This document shows positions 1 to 8,887 of a DNA stretch of 64,000 nt, piece by piece; within the stretch, counting starts at the first letter, position 1, and each line of letters starts with the position of its first letter. The DNA lies in the NCBI RefSeq assembly GCF_018129685.1, contig NZ_JAFCLG010000001.1:1302001-1366000 (forward strand), written 5' to 3'. This stretch comes from Bradyrhizobium manausense (lineage in GTDB: Bacteria > Pseudomonadota > Alphaproteobacteria > Rhizobiales > Xanthobacteraceae). The notes beneath the pieces were generated by a model. The model did no database searches. It worked only from the letters and a program-made list of their open reading frames with translations, and was not told the DNA's origin. A program made the translations under genes and the position numbers.

Positions 1-635
1 TGGGTGCGCGCCAGCCATTGCGCGTGGCTCTCGCGCGACAACGCAAAAATGTCCCGCTGCGTGGTATAGAGATTGCCGAACATGCGGCCGATAGGCCGAT
101 AGGCCTCGAGATCGACATACATGTTGGCCTCGTCGACGAGGCCGTCGCGGCCGTGAACCCGCAGCACTTCGCCGATCAGCAGCTCTCGATCCGGCGAGAA
201 ATTCAGCACGAGGCGGCGGCGGCATTCCAGCGCGAAGGGCGCTGCTGCGAGCCGCGGTACCTTGACGTCAACCGAGGGAACCGTCGCCAGCCCCGTTGCG
301 GCAACTTCGCTGTCACCGGAGGGGAAATCGACTGCGCAGTCATTCATCGCTCCCGACAGCGCTTCGTCCACCATATGAACGACGAATTCGCCATCGCGAT
401 GGATATTGCGGGTCGTATCCTTCGGCGAATGATCCGGCTTGTGCTGCAGCCCAAGCACGATCAGCGCCGGGCTTTCGGAGAAGACGTTGAAGAAGCTGAA
501 CGGCGCGGCGTTGACTGCGCCGTTCTCGTCGAGCGTCGTCACCAGCGCGATCGGCCGCGGCACGATCACGCCGCACAGCAACTTGTAACGATCGCGCGGA
601 TCGAGCTCGCGCAGAGAGATCCCCTTGTCCGCCAT
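1..635 (-). CDS. Flavin reductase family protein, 3' end cut by window edge
   Basis: Reading leftward from the ATG at 635 there is an open frame of at least 211 codons with no stop before base 1, so the C-terminus lies outside the window. The translation begins MADKGISLRELDPRDRYKLL and contains PRPIALVTTLDENG followed by NAAPFSFFNVFSESPAL. This is the usual start of the FMN-binding split-barrel (flavin reductase, DIM6/NTAB-like) family: residues 20-60 form the flavin-binding strands and DHSPKDTTRNI follows. Such proteins reduce or bind FMN, and many are annotated only as flavin reductase-like. The start lies 5 bases after the stop of the carbamoylase gene, so the two are almost certainly co-transcribed and translationally close. 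The substrate cannot be told from sequence; a role beside the hydantoin genes is inferred from position only. Confidence 0.8.
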   Translation of the reverse strand, partial: MADKGISLRELDPRDRYKLLCGVIVPRPIALVTTLDENGAVNAAPFSFFNVFSESPALIVLGLQHKPDHSPKDTTRNIHRDGEFVVHMVDEALSGAMNDCAVDFPSGDSEVAATGLATVPSVDVKVPRLAAAPFALECRRRLVLNFSPDRELLIGEVLRVHGRDGLVDEANMYVDLEAYRPIGRMFGNLYTTQRDIFALSRESHAQWLART

Positions 636-640
636 CTCAG

Positions 641-1573
641 TCACTTCTCCGGCGGCGGCACTGCGCCGGTCTGGCTGGTGATCAGGCCGTAATGTTCGAT
701 ACGGCGGTGCCGGGCGAAATCGAAGATCGTGGTCTTGCCGAACGTCGTGGCATCGAGGTCGCATGCGTGGACCAGAACCTCGTCGTCCTCGGTCCTGGCC
801 TCGGCGACGATCTCGCCGTTGGGATCGACGATCAGGCTGCCGCCGAACAGCGGGTGCCCATCCTCGACGCCGGCCTTGGCGACCGCGACAACCCAGGTCG
901 CATTCTGATAGGCGCCCGCCTGCACCGAGAGGCGGTTGTGGAACAGGCGCTTCTCGACACCCTCCTCGCTCTTTTCCGCATTCACGGACGGGGTATTGTA
1001 GCCGATCAGCACCATCTCGACGCCCTGCAGACCCATCACACGATAGGTCTCGGGCCAGCGACGGTCGTTGCAGATCGCCATGCCGATGATGCCGCCGAGC
1101 TCACGCCAGACGTTGAAGCCGAGATCGCCCGGCTCGAAATAGCGCTTCTCCAGATGCTGGTGCGAGCGCTTGGTGTCGTATTCGACATGGCCCGGCAGAT
1201 GGACCTTGCGATATTTGCCGACGATCTTGCCGGACTTGTCGGTGAGAATGGCGGTGTTGAAGTGGTGGCCGTCGGGCGTCAGCTCCGCATAGCCGAAATT
1301 CATCGCGATTCCGTGCTGCGCGGCACGCGCGAACAGGGGCTGAGTTGCCGCGTTCGGCATCTCGCGCTCGAACCAGATGTCGGCCTCGGCTCGATCCTCA
1401 AAATACCAGCGCGGAAAGAACGTCGTCAGCGCCAGTTCGGGATAGACAATGAGGTCAGCCCCCTTCGCCTTGGCCTCGTCCATCAGCGCGATCATGCGCT
1501 TGACCACGGCCTCGCGGCTGTCTGCCTTCTGGATCGGGCCCATCTGGGCGGCGGCAACAGTGACGATACGCAT
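641..1573 (-). CDS. N-carbamoyl-D-amino acid hydrolase (D-carbamoylase)
   Basis: A 310-residue nitrilase-superfamily amidohydrolase that should remove the carbamoyl group from N-carbamoyl-D-amino acids, giving the D-amino acid, CO2 and ammonia. The catalytic triad is visible: Glu46 in YPELALTTFFPRW, Lys123 in GKYRKVHLPGH and Cys168 in AICNDRRWPETYRVMG. The flanking motifs HLEKRYFEPGDLGF, GYNTPS and QAGAYQNATW closely resemble the Agrobacterium D-carbamoylase, and the length (about 304 in that enzyme) agrees. I take the ATG at 1573, which begins MRIVTVAAAQMGPIQ; an upstream in-frame start at 1705 would add a tail unlike the family. The flavin reductase gene follows 5 bases downstream. The D-hydantoinase at 3482-4903 on the same strand supplies the preceding reaction. 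N-carbamoylputrescine or beta-ureidopropionate as substrate is less likely, given the closeness to D-carbamoylase. Confidence 0.85.
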   Translation of the reverse strand: MRIVTVAAAQMGPIQKADSREAVVKRMIALMDEAKAKGADLIVYPELALTTFFPRWYFEDRAEADIWFEREMPNAATQPLFARAAQHGIAMNFGYAELTPDGHHFNTAILTDKSGKIVGKYRKVHLPGHVEYDTKRSHQHLEKRYFEPGDLGFNVWRELGGIIGMAICNDRRWPETYRVMGLQGVEMVLIGYNTPSVNAEKSEEGVEKRLFHNRLSVQAGAYQNATWVVAVAKAGVEDGHPLFGGSLIVDPNGEIVAEARTEDDEVLVHACDLDATTFGKTTIFDFARHRRIEHYGLITSQTGAVPPPEK

Positions 1574-2283
1574 CAGCGGGTTCCTGGCTTCTTGACGACT
1601 TTTTTTGGCGAGGCTGGCGATCGCAGCTTCAAGGGCGGGCCGGCGCTCGCAGCATAACGCAGCCTCGCGCCGTTTTTCCACCAAAGCAGCTTTCATGCCG
1701 TGCACGCGGCCCGTTCGGCGACCTGCAGCCTCCCAACGATAAACCCTCGGGCGCAGAGGTGAGGCTGCACGCCCGGACGGTGCGGCTCACCTCCGTCTCG
1801 ACGGGCAACACTGCCCGCGAAGTGAGCACGCGATCGATCAGGGAGGGCAGAAACGTGCAGCGCACCACGCATTTCTCCACGCGAATCGGCGTTTACGCTG
1901 CGCTGCAATCAGACCAGCGACGCCGCGTGGCTAATTTGAAGGCGGCCAAGAGGCGGCGTGGGATCGCTGATGCCCATGAGCTATGCACAGTTGTCAGCTC
2001 AGCTCCCCACTTATGTCCGCCCACTTGCATGCGCGATAGCCTCGCCGGCCTCCGCCACGACCGGATCCGTGGCTCGCGACGACGCTCCCCTCTTTGCCGA
2101 CGACGCATCGGTGAAATTCGAATTTCGGCAAAGAAGAATCGTGAGAGATGCGTGAAAAGCGACATCACAATGAGACAATTCGTCAACTCGTTGCGCCGGC
2201 GGAACTCTGGTGTTCGCTCTTGGTTGATGATTTAAGCACACGCCTTGCGCGCAATCGCGCCCTTCCCTCCCGGAGTTTCACTG
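1574..2283. other. 710-base intergenic region without a convincing gene
   Basis: Open frames here (for example 1759-2235 plus) translate to arginine-rich sequence with no hydrophobic core or family resemblance and are treated as chance. The region must hold the promoters of the divergent carbamoylase and MFS genes. The only distinct site noticed is a perfect 14-base palindrome at 2113-2126, listed separately. Confidence 0.5.
2113..2126. promoter_or_regulatory. 14-bp AT-rich palindrome, possible operator
   Basis: GAAATTCGAATTTC is a perfect dyad, AT-rich in a GC-rich context, about 160 bases upstream of the MFS start codon. This would suit a repressor or activator site for the MFS gene or the divergent carbamoylase operon. 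No cognate regulator gene is adjacent, so the assignment is inference from symmetry alone. Confidence 0.3.
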
Positions 2284-3417
2284 ATGACTTCAGCCGACCG
2301 GCCGGCGACGAGGCTCGCAACGCGCCTCTCGTTCCTGGTCGCCGGCTTCGGTCTTGCCTGCTGGGCGCCCTTGGTGCCGTTCGCGAAAGAGCGGCTCGGG
2401 GTCGATGACGCCGTCCTGGGCTTGCTGCTGCTCAGCCTCGGTATCGGCTCCGTCGTCGCGATGCTCGCAACCGGCGTCCTGACCGCTCGCTATGGCAGCA
2501 AGCCGATCATCATCGCAGGCGGAGTCGGGCTCGCGCTGGCGCTGCCGCTGCTGGCGCTGGCCGGCACGCCGGTGACATTGGCGATGGCGCTGCTGGCATT
2601 CGGCGCGGCGCTCGGCTCAATCGACGTCGCCATGAACATCCATGCGGTCGAGGTGGAGCGCGCGGCGCGAGAGCCGTTGATGTCGGGCTTTCACGCACTC
2701 TTCAGCATTGGGGGGTTTGCCGGATCCGCGGTGATGACGGCGCTATTGTCGTTTCGCCTTGGTCCACTCGCGTGCACATTGATCTGCTCGGCGCTGATGC
2801 TGATGGCGATGGCGCTCGCCTCGCCCCGCCTGCTGCGCAGGGCGCAGGCGCAGGAGGGACCCCTGTTCGTGCTGCCGCATGGCATCGTGCTGCTGCTGGC
2901 GCTGCTTGCGGCCATTACGTTCCTGATCGAAGGCGCGATGCTCGATTGGGGCGCACTGCTCGTCATCGGCGAGCGCCTCGTCAGCGAGGCGCAGGGCGGG
3001 ATCGGCTACATCGTGTTCTCGATCGCGATGACCGCAGGTCGCCTTGGCGGCGACGCCGTCGTGGCGCGGATCGGTGATCGCGCGACGCTGGTCGGGGGAA
3101 GCCTGCTCGCGGTCGCGGGCCTTGCGGTGCTGCTGCTGGCGCCAACTGCAGACGTTGCCATCGCCGGCTTCCTGCTGATCGGTCTCGGCGCGTCGAACCT
3201 CGTGCCCGTGCTGTTCCGCGGTGCCGCCAGGCAGACCGCGATGCCCACGGGGCTCGCGGTGGCATCAATCACCACCGCCGGCTATGCCGGTGTTCTGGTC
3301 GGTCCCGCCGGGATCGGCTTTGTGGCCCACGCTGTCGGCCTGCCGACGGCATTCTGGATGCTCGCCATGCTGATGTGTCTCGTCACGCTGTCCGCCGGCG
3401 CCGTGACCAGAAAATAG
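2284..3417 (+). CDS. MFS transporter (YbjJ-like)
   Basis: A 377-residue inner-membrane protein with about 12 hydrophobic segments spread over its length. Typical features are the first helix LSFLVAGFGLACWAPLVPFAKERLG, the loop GVLTARYGSKPI after helix 2, and a small-residue-rich fourth segment (GAALGSIDVAMNIHAVEVER). The latter resembles E. coli YbjJ and related uncharacterised MFS proteins. The ATG at 2284 is preferred: CCCGGAG lies about ten bases upstream, and the TTG at 2245 would add a non-membrane tail. Lying between the D-carbamoylase and D-hydantoinase genes, though on the opposite strand, it could move hydantoins, carbamoyl compounds or products. That is positional inference; the substrate is unknown. 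Confidence 0.8.
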   Translation: MTSADRPATRLATRLSFLVAGFGLACWAPLVPFAKERLGVDDAVLGLLLLSLGIGSVVAMLATGVLTARYGSKPIIIAGGVGLALALPLLALAGTPVTLAMALLAFGAALGSIDVAMNIHAVEVERAAREPLMSGFHALFSIGGFAGSAVMTALLSFRLGPLACTLICSALMLMAMALASPRLLRRAQAQEGPLFVLPHGIVLLLALLAAITFLIEGAMLDWGALLVIGERLVSEAQGGIGYIVFSIAMTAGRLGGDAVVARIGDRATLVGGSLLAVAGLAVLLLAPTADVAIAGFLLIGLGASNLVPVLFRGAARQTAMPTGLAVASITTAGYAGVLVGPAGIGFVAHAVGLPTAFWMLAMLMCLVTLSAGAVTRK

Positions 3418-3481
3418 AAGGGCGCGCGCGGCCACGCGGAAGCCATGCGCAAGCGTCGACACCGTGTCGCCCCGCTGCCCG

Positions 3482-4903
3482 TTAAACTAGGCTGGATTTG
3501 CCGCGGCTCAGCAACTCGCCTGCGCCCTTGTCGCCGACAATCCTGCCCTGCTCATAGACGACACGCCCCCGCGCGATGGTGGTGACGGGCCAGCCGGTGA
3601 CTTCGAAGCCTTCCCAGGGCGTATAGTCGGAGCCGTGGTGGAGGTCGGCCTGCCGGATCGGTTTCTTCAACTTCGGGTCCCACAGCGCGATATCGGCGTC
3701 GAAGCCGACGCCGATCGAGCCCTTGCGCGGATAGAGGCCGTAGATCCGGGCATGGTTGGTGGCGGTCAGTTCGACGAACTTCTGCAAGCTGATGCGCCCC
3801 TTCGAGACGCCCTCGGAGAACAGGATCGGCAACCGCGTCTCGACGCCGGGAATGCCGTTCGGCACCCAGCGGAACGAGGTGCGCGCATTCGGCGTCAGCT
3901 TGCCCTTGGGATCGTCGTAGCGGAATGGACAATGGTCGGACGAGAACGTCTGGAACACGCCTGTCGTGATGCCTTCCCAGATTGCCTGCTGGCTTTCAAC
4001 ATCGCGCGGCGGCGGCGAACAGACGTACTTCGCGCCCGTGATGTCCATGTTCAGGCCCTTCATGTCGTCGGCCGTCAGTGTGATGTATTGAGGACAGGTC
4101 TCGGCATGAACAGGCAATCCGCGCTGCTGGGCCCACCTGATCTGCTCCATCGCCTCGCGGCCGGAGACGTGGACGATCATGATGGGAACGCCGACCACCT
4201 CGGCATGGCTGATGGCGCGGTGCGCCGCCTCGCGTTCGACCGCCTGCGGCCGCGACACGCCATGGTAGTAAGGCGCGATGTGGCCGTCGCGCTCGAGCTT
4301 GCTGGTGAGGAAGCGGATGGCGTCGTAGCCCTCGCAATGGACCATCACCAGCGCCTCCTCGCGGCGCGCCACGTCGAACACCTCGAGCAGCTGCTTGTCG
4401 CTGAGCACGAGGTCGTCATAGGTCATGAACACCTTGAACGAAGTGTAGCCGTCCTTCACCAGCGCCGGCAGTTCCTGCCCGAGCACGACTGCGGTGGGAT
4501 CGGAGATGATGAGATGAAACGCGGCGTCGATGTAGCACTCACCTTCGGCGAGCTTGCGGTAGTTCTCGACGCAGGTGCGCAGCGAGGCGCCCTTCTCCTG
4601 GAGCGCGAAGGGCAGCACCATGGTGTTGCCGCCGGCTGCGGCCGCGCGCGTCGCCGAGGCGAAATCGTCGGCCATGACGACGTCAGGGCCGGATGCTTGC
4701 GAGATATGCACGTGACTGTCGATGCCGCCGGGCAATGCCAGCAGCCCCGTCGCGTCGATCTCGCGCGCCGCTCCTTCGAGATGATCGGCAATGCTGACGA
4801 TGCGGCCGTCGCGAATGCCGATATCGGCGTGAAACTCGTCGCTGGCCGTCACGATGGTGCCGCCGCGAATGGAAAGATCGAGCTGCGTCACATGGGTCTC
4901 CAC
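3482..4903 (-). CDS. Dihydropyrimidinase / D-hydantoinase
   Basis: A 473-residue amidohydrolase-superfamily enzyme that opens the ring of dihydropyrimidines or 5-substituted hydantoins to give N-carbamoyl amino acids. The binuclear metal site can be read off: His64 and His66 in GGIDSHVHIS, the carboxylated Lys157 in YTSFKVFMTYDD, His189 in VMVHCEG, His245 in IVHVSG and Asp323 in SSDHCPF. The C-terminal FDADIALWDP and DYTPWEGFEVTGWP are typical of hydantoinases. The start is GTG at 4903; a second in-frame GTG at 4891 is possible. The gene ends 64 bases from the convergent MFS gene and shares its strand with the D-carbamoylase. The pair makes a hydantoin-to-D-amino-acid route or a reductive pyrimidine catabolic step; sequence alone cannot choose between them. 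Confidence 0.9.
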   Translation of the reverse strand: METHVTQLDLSIRGGTIVTASDEFHADIGIRDGRIVSIADHLEGAAREIDATGLLALPGGIDSHVHISQASGPDVVMADDFASATRAAAAGGNTMVLPFALQEKGASLRTCVENYRKLAEGECYIDAAFHLIISDPTAVVLGQELPALVKDGYTSFKVFMTYDDLVLSDKQLLEVFDVARREEALVMVHCEGYDAIRFLTSKLERDGHIAPYYHGVSRPQAVEREAAHRAISHAEVVGVPIMIVHVSGREAMEQIRWAQQRGLPVHAETCPQYITLTADDMKGLNMDITGAKYVCSPPPRDVESQQAIWEGITTGVFQTFSSDHCPFRYDDPKGKLTPNARTSFRWVPNGIPGVETRLPILFSEGVSKGRISLQKFVELTATNHARIYGLYPRKGSIGVGFDADIALWDPKLKKPIRQADLHHGSDYTPWEGFEVTGWPVTTIARGRVVYEQGRIVGDKGAGELLSRGKSSLV

Positions 4904-4992
4904 GATGTCCTGACGACCTATGTTTCAGAAATTCGGCCGACTTCGCAAGCCCTCGGTTTGGCTGTCCCGACCTGGCTCGATCGCACGGACCA

Positions 4993-6396
4993 TCAGAAAG
5001 ACAGGCGCAGGCGCCGCCAGCCGATCACGATGCCGGTGACGGAGAAGACCAGCCCGAGCGTGCAGAGCCCGACAACCAGACCATCGCGCCAATGCGGATG
5101 TGCCATCAGGACGGGGAAATCGAGCGTGTGCAGCGCGCTGTAGAACCAGCGATAGGCCCGACGGGACGCATCGAGCCTTTGCAGGATGCCACCGTCCGCG
5201 CTGTCGAGATCGAACCAGACGTCACCGCAGCGAGTGCGGTAGACGGGTGCACCGGCGATGACGGATCGCGCGGGATAGTCGTCGTTGTCGGCGAGTGCGA
5301 GCGGCATGCCGCAGCCGGAGGCGAGCTTCGCCATCAAGCTGCCGACCTCCTGCGCGGTTAGACCACCATGCCCTTCGCCATCTGGTCGGTGCAGATTCTG
5401 CTGGTCGAAACCCACCCGCTCACGTCGGTAGACATTGCCGTTGAAGGCAAACCATTCGACTTCCCGCGATGGCATCCGGTCGGCCAAAGGGGCCGTCCTC
5501 CAGTCCGGTACACGATGGGCGATCCCGGCTTCAGCCGGGGTCAGTTGCCCGCGCGAGAACAGCCGGCCGTGATCTATCGAGAGCCAGCCGCTGAAAATCC
5601 AGGTCAGCACGAAAACGGTCGAGACGAGGCCGCCGATGTGATGCAGGGCGTGCCAGCCGCGATAGGGAGAACCGATCAGCCCTCCTCGCCGCTTGATCCG
5701 CACAATCCCGAGCGCCGCTCCCAGCAGCGCGGCGATCGACGCCAGCAGCGACAGGCTCCAGACCACGCGATCCCACAGCGCCCAATGGCTCCTCAGGACT
5801 GTCGGATAGATCCAATGCAGGACGCTGCCGACCCAATTCCATCCTCGCTCGCTGCGGGTCGTGTCCAGCACGACCTCTCCGGTGCGCGACGAGACATAGA
5901 CTTCCGTACCAGCGGCATCGCCAAGCGCCACGCGAAACAGAGGGCGATGGCGATCAAAGCCGTTCGGAACGCTCCATTGATCGTAATCGGCATGAGCAAG
6001 GATGGCGGTGCGTGCGGCATCGAGCCCGCGCCGATTGGCATAGGCCTGCGCAATGTCGCGCGCGGTGTCGGGTCGCTGCACCGATGCGTCGGCTCCATCC
6101 GAAGCATGGACGGCCCGCACCCCCGACGCTCCCGACACGACATAGACCGGCCCATCGCTGCGCTGGATCAGTCGCACGCGCGTGGCGTCCGCGAGCCCGC
6201 TCGCGGCTACAGCGTCGCCGACAGCCGTGACGGCCGCCCCACGGGCCAATGGCGCCAAGCCGGCAAACCGCTCCACTTCCGTCAGCGACGGAAACGAAAC
6301 GAAGTGCATGACGATTCCGCTCGCGAACCACATCGCGAACAGGAGGCAGAACGCGATCCCGAGCCAGCGGTGCAGCAGGACGATCGCACCCATCAT
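4993..6396 (-). CDS. PepSY-associated transmembrane protein
   Basis: A 467-residue inner-membrane protein of the PepSY_TM type. The first helix, LLHRWLGIAFCLLFAMWFASGIVMHFV, carries the characteristic HRWLG. Two periplasmic PepSY-like segments follow (around DTARDIAQAYANRRGLD and LTAQEVGSLMAKLASGCG), with internal helix pairs near WSLSLLASIAALLGAALGIV and LHHIGGLVSTVFVLTWIFSGWLS. A final helix, GLVVGLCTLGLVFSVTGIVIGWRR, precedes the end. Relatives beside siderophore receptors are proposed to reduce or release metal from imported complexes in the periplasm. It starts 12 bases after the TonB receptor stop, so it is in the same transcript and should also be under the cobalamin riboswitch at 8888-9047. 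The exact reaction is unknown. Confidence 0.82.
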   Translation of the reverse strand: MMGAIVLLHRWLGIAFCLLFAMWFASGIVMHFVSFPSLTEVERFAGLAPLARGAAVTAVGDAVAASGLADATRVRLIQRSDGPVYVVSGASGVRAVHASDGADASVQRPDTARDIAQAYANRRGLDAARTAILAHADYDQWSVPNGFDRHRPLFRVALGDAAGTEVYVSSRTGEVVLDTTRSERGWNWVGSVLHWIYPTVLRSHWALWDRVVWSLSLLASIAALLGAALGIVRIKRRGGLIGSPYRGWHALHHIGGLVSTVFVLTWIFSGWLSIDHGRLFSRGQLTPAEAGIAHRVPDWRTAPLADRMPSREVEWFAFNGNVYRRERVGFDQQNLHRPDGEGHGGLTAQEVGSLMAKLASGCGMPLALADNDDYPARSVIAGAPVYRTRCGDVWFDLDSADGGILQRLDASRRAYRWFYSALHTLDFPVLMAHPHWRDGLVVGLCTLGLVFSVTGIVIGWRRLRLSF

Positions 6397-6408
6397 GTGA
6401 TCAGCGCC

Positions 6409-8757
6409 CTACCATTTGAACGCAGCGGAGATTTCATAGGTCCGCGGCGCGCCGAGCAGGATCTGGTCGGGATAGAACGGGTCGCCCCAGATCGCATAGC
6501 GCTTGTCGGTGAAGTTGCGCACCCGGAACGTCAGGCGGGCTTGGTCAACGGCGTTAAACACCGTTTTGGGGACGTCGACGAAAGCGTAGAGATCGCCGAC
6601 CGTATAGGCATTCATCTTCACCGTGTTGTCGTCGCTGTTGGTGCGGTCGCCGACATGGCGGCCGACGATGCCGAGTTCCACCGGCCACGACGTCGCGAAG
6701 CGCCATGACGCACCGGCATTGGCAACGATGCGCGGTACGTTCGGCGGCGTGTTGCCCGAGAACGAGCCGCCAACGAAGTCATAGTCGGCATAGCGTGCAT
6801 CGACATAGGCGATGTTGCCCCAGAGCCGCAGCGGCTCGATCGGGCGGATCGCGCCGGCGAGCTCGACGCCCTTGGACTCCTGCCGCCCTGCGATATTGAG
6901 TGTCATGCCGCCGGCCGCTGCATAGACGTTCTTGCGCAGGATGTCGTAGGCCGAGAACGACCACTCGGCCCTGTTGTCCCACAGCACATGCTTGACGCCG
7001 GTTTCGTAGGTGCGTGCGGTCGTCAGATCCAGGTTCTGGGTCGGCGCCAGCAGGAAGATGTTATTCGCCGAGATATCGGCGCCGGTGGCGTACTGGCTGA
7101 AGAAGGTCAGGCCGGACACGGCCTCCCAAGTATAGCCGATGCGTCCCGTCACCGGCGCCCAGTCCTTCGTGAACGGGAAGTTCGCCCTCTCCAGACCGTT
7201 GACGTCGGTTGAATTGCGATCGAGGCCGATATGCTCGACCCGCAGACCACCAACCAGCGAAAACGTGCGCGTCAACTTTAACCGGTCCTCGAACGACAGC
7301 GCCTCGTTGTCGATACGTGCGGTCTGCTGCTGCGTCGTGAGCAAGCCATAGAAGCCGCGGTCGGGATTAACCAACGAGACGGAATCGCCCGGGAAATTCG
7401 CAGCGCCGGGCCTGACGAAGTCGAGGTAGCTCGACGACAGCGTCGTGACGAGGCGATTGTCGAAGCCTGCGATATCAGTATCCCAGGTGAGGTCCGTGAT
7501 GTTGCCGACCAGGCGCTGGCTATGCGCGACATAGAAGCGGCTGCGATCGACCGTATTCGTGGTCGCATTGAACGCCTCGACCTCGTTGTTGAACCAGCTG
7601 CGCTCGGCGCCGTAAGCGTAGGCCTGGCTCTTCAATGTCAGATCAGGCGCGAGCTTCAGCTCGAAGCCGCCACGCAGCCAGACTTCCTGTGCGACGTTGC
7701 GGTTGTCGAGAACGTTGTAGTTGGTGTTGAAGGTGCGATCGTCGATCGTAACAGGTCCGAGATTGGTCCCGTTGAAGTTCGAGATATAGGTGCCCGAAAC
7801 GATGCCCGCCGTGGCATGCGAACCGCTGAAGGCTACCGGCACCAGCGGCGCGCCCCAATAGGCTTTTGAGCGATCCTCGCGATATTCGATCGCGCCCCAG
7901 ACCTTGAGGTTGTCGGAGACGCGATAGTTGAGCTGACCGGAGACATCGAGCGTTCTGGTGTTGGTATCGTCGGCAAAGCCGTTGAGCGAGGACCGGCTGA
8001 CGTCGAAGCGATAATCCAGCCCCTGCACATTGGTGCTGCCGCCCGAGCCAACATGCGCGCGGAACGAGTTCAGGGAGTCATAAGAGAAGTCCGCCTCGTT
8101 CCGGACGGGCCCGGTCTGCGGCTGTTTGGTGACGAAATTGATCGCACCACCGGCGGCGCCCTCGCCCGAGATCAGCGAGGCCGGGCCTTTCAGGATTTCC
8201 ACGGCTTCGAGATTGGCGGTGTCCATGACCCGCGAGGTCATGTTCTGCGGGCCGATCTTGATGCCGTTGTAGAGCGTGTTGATCTGGCTGTTGGTGAAGC
8301 CGCGCATCGAGAAGGCCGAGGGCTCGGCCGGGTTGTCGCCGGCGGTGACGCCGACCGCGCCCTGGGCGACGTCGGAGACGGTGCGGTAGCCTTGCTCGCG
8401 GATTGTCTCGGCGGAGATCACCTCGACGGTCGCGGGTGTCTCACGCACGGTCAGTCCGAGGCGGGAGGCGCTCTCGGCAACAGCGTTGCTGTTGAGCGGC
8501 GTCGGCACGGCTGCGTTCGGTACCGCCGGCTTTGGTGCGGCCGCCGCTGCCGCAGGCCTGCTTGCTGCTGCAGGTCGTGCGCTTGTCGCGTCCCGTTTGG
8601 CGGGCTTGCGGGATAGCGAGGGCGACACCTCCACTGCCGGCAGAGTCTCACGGGCCTGCTGCGCCGACGCGGGCGGCATATCGATGGCAGCAAAAGATGT
8701 GAGAGCGGCGGACGCCAGCAAAAAGCGGCGCGGTCGTACGATACGGATGAAGGACAC
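6409..8757 (-). CDS. TonB-dependent outer-membrane receptor, siderophore type
   Basis: A 782-residue protein. Residues 1-32 form a signal peptide ending PASAQ. A TonB-box-like TLPAVEV follows, then an Ala/Pro-rich linker (about residues 45-90). The plug domain starts at RETPATVEVISAETIREQG and contains SMRGF, YNGIKIG and LEAVEILKGPASLISGEGAAGGAINFVTK in succession. A beta-barrel follows, closing with an aromatic C-terminal residue (SAAFKW). The plug motifs match the FhuE/FoxA-like siderophore receptor subfamily better than classical BtuB. The start is GTG at 8757. What makes it unusual is the cobalamin riboswitch immediately upstream, implying repression by B12 and hence import of a corrinoid, a precursor or a cobalt chelate. 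The PepSY gene follows in the operon. Family is certain, substrate is inference. Confidence 0.88.
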   Translation of the reverse strand: MSFIRIVRPRRFLLASAALTSFAAIDMPPASAQQARETLPAVEVSPSLSRKPAKRDATSARPAAASRPAAAAAAPKPAVPNAAVPTPLNSNAVAESASRLGLTVRETPATVEVISAETIREQGYRTVSDVAQGAVGVTAGDNPAEPSAFSMRGFTNSQINTLYNGIKIGPQNMTSRVMDTANLEAVEILKGPASLISGEGAAGGAINFVTKQPQTGPVRNEADFSYDSLNSFRAHVGSGGSTNVQGLDYRFDVSRSSLNGFADDTNTRTLDVSGQLNYRVSDNLKVWGAIEYREDRSKAYWGAPLVPVAFSGSHATAGIVSGTYISNFNGTNLGPVTIDDRTFNTNYNVLDNRNVAQEVWLRGGFELKLAPDLTLKSQAYAYGAERSWFNNEVEAFNATTNTVDRSRFYVAHSQRLVGNITDLTWDTDIAGFDNRLVTTLSSSYLDFVRPGAANFPGDSVSLVNPDRGFYGLLTTQQQTARIDNEALSFEDRLKLTRTFSLVGGLRVEHIGLDRNSTDVNGLERANFPFTKDWAPVTGRIGYTWEAVSGLTFFSQYATGADISANNIFLLAPTQNLDLTTARTYETGVKHVLWDNRAEWSFSAYDILRKNVYAAAGGMTLNIAGRQESKGVELAGAIRPIEPLRLWGNIAYVDARYADYDFVGGSFSGNTPPNVPRIVANAGASWRFATSWPVELGIVGRHVGDRTNSDDNTVKMNAYTVGDLYAFVDVPKTVFNAVDQARLTFRVRNFTDKRYAIWGDPFYPDQILLGAPRTYEISAAFKW

Positions 8758-8887
8758 GGTCCTGGACCTCGGTGTGACGTCAGTGGCACGTCACCGCGAA
8801 CCAAAGGTCCCATCATCAGGCCCACAAGCCCTCCGACGAAGCCGAATGTCTGTACTCCCCGACCGACATCTTCGCGTGTGACCACGG

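Noticed and set aside
1759..2235. 158-codon plus-strand frame in the gap before the MFS gene
   Set aside because: Arginine-rich, no hydrophobic core, no ribosome site and no family resemblance.
3635..5143. 502-codon plus-strand frame opposite the hydantoinase
   Set aside because: The minus strand encodes an intact hydantoinase with all metal ligands; the plus frame has no recognisable domain.
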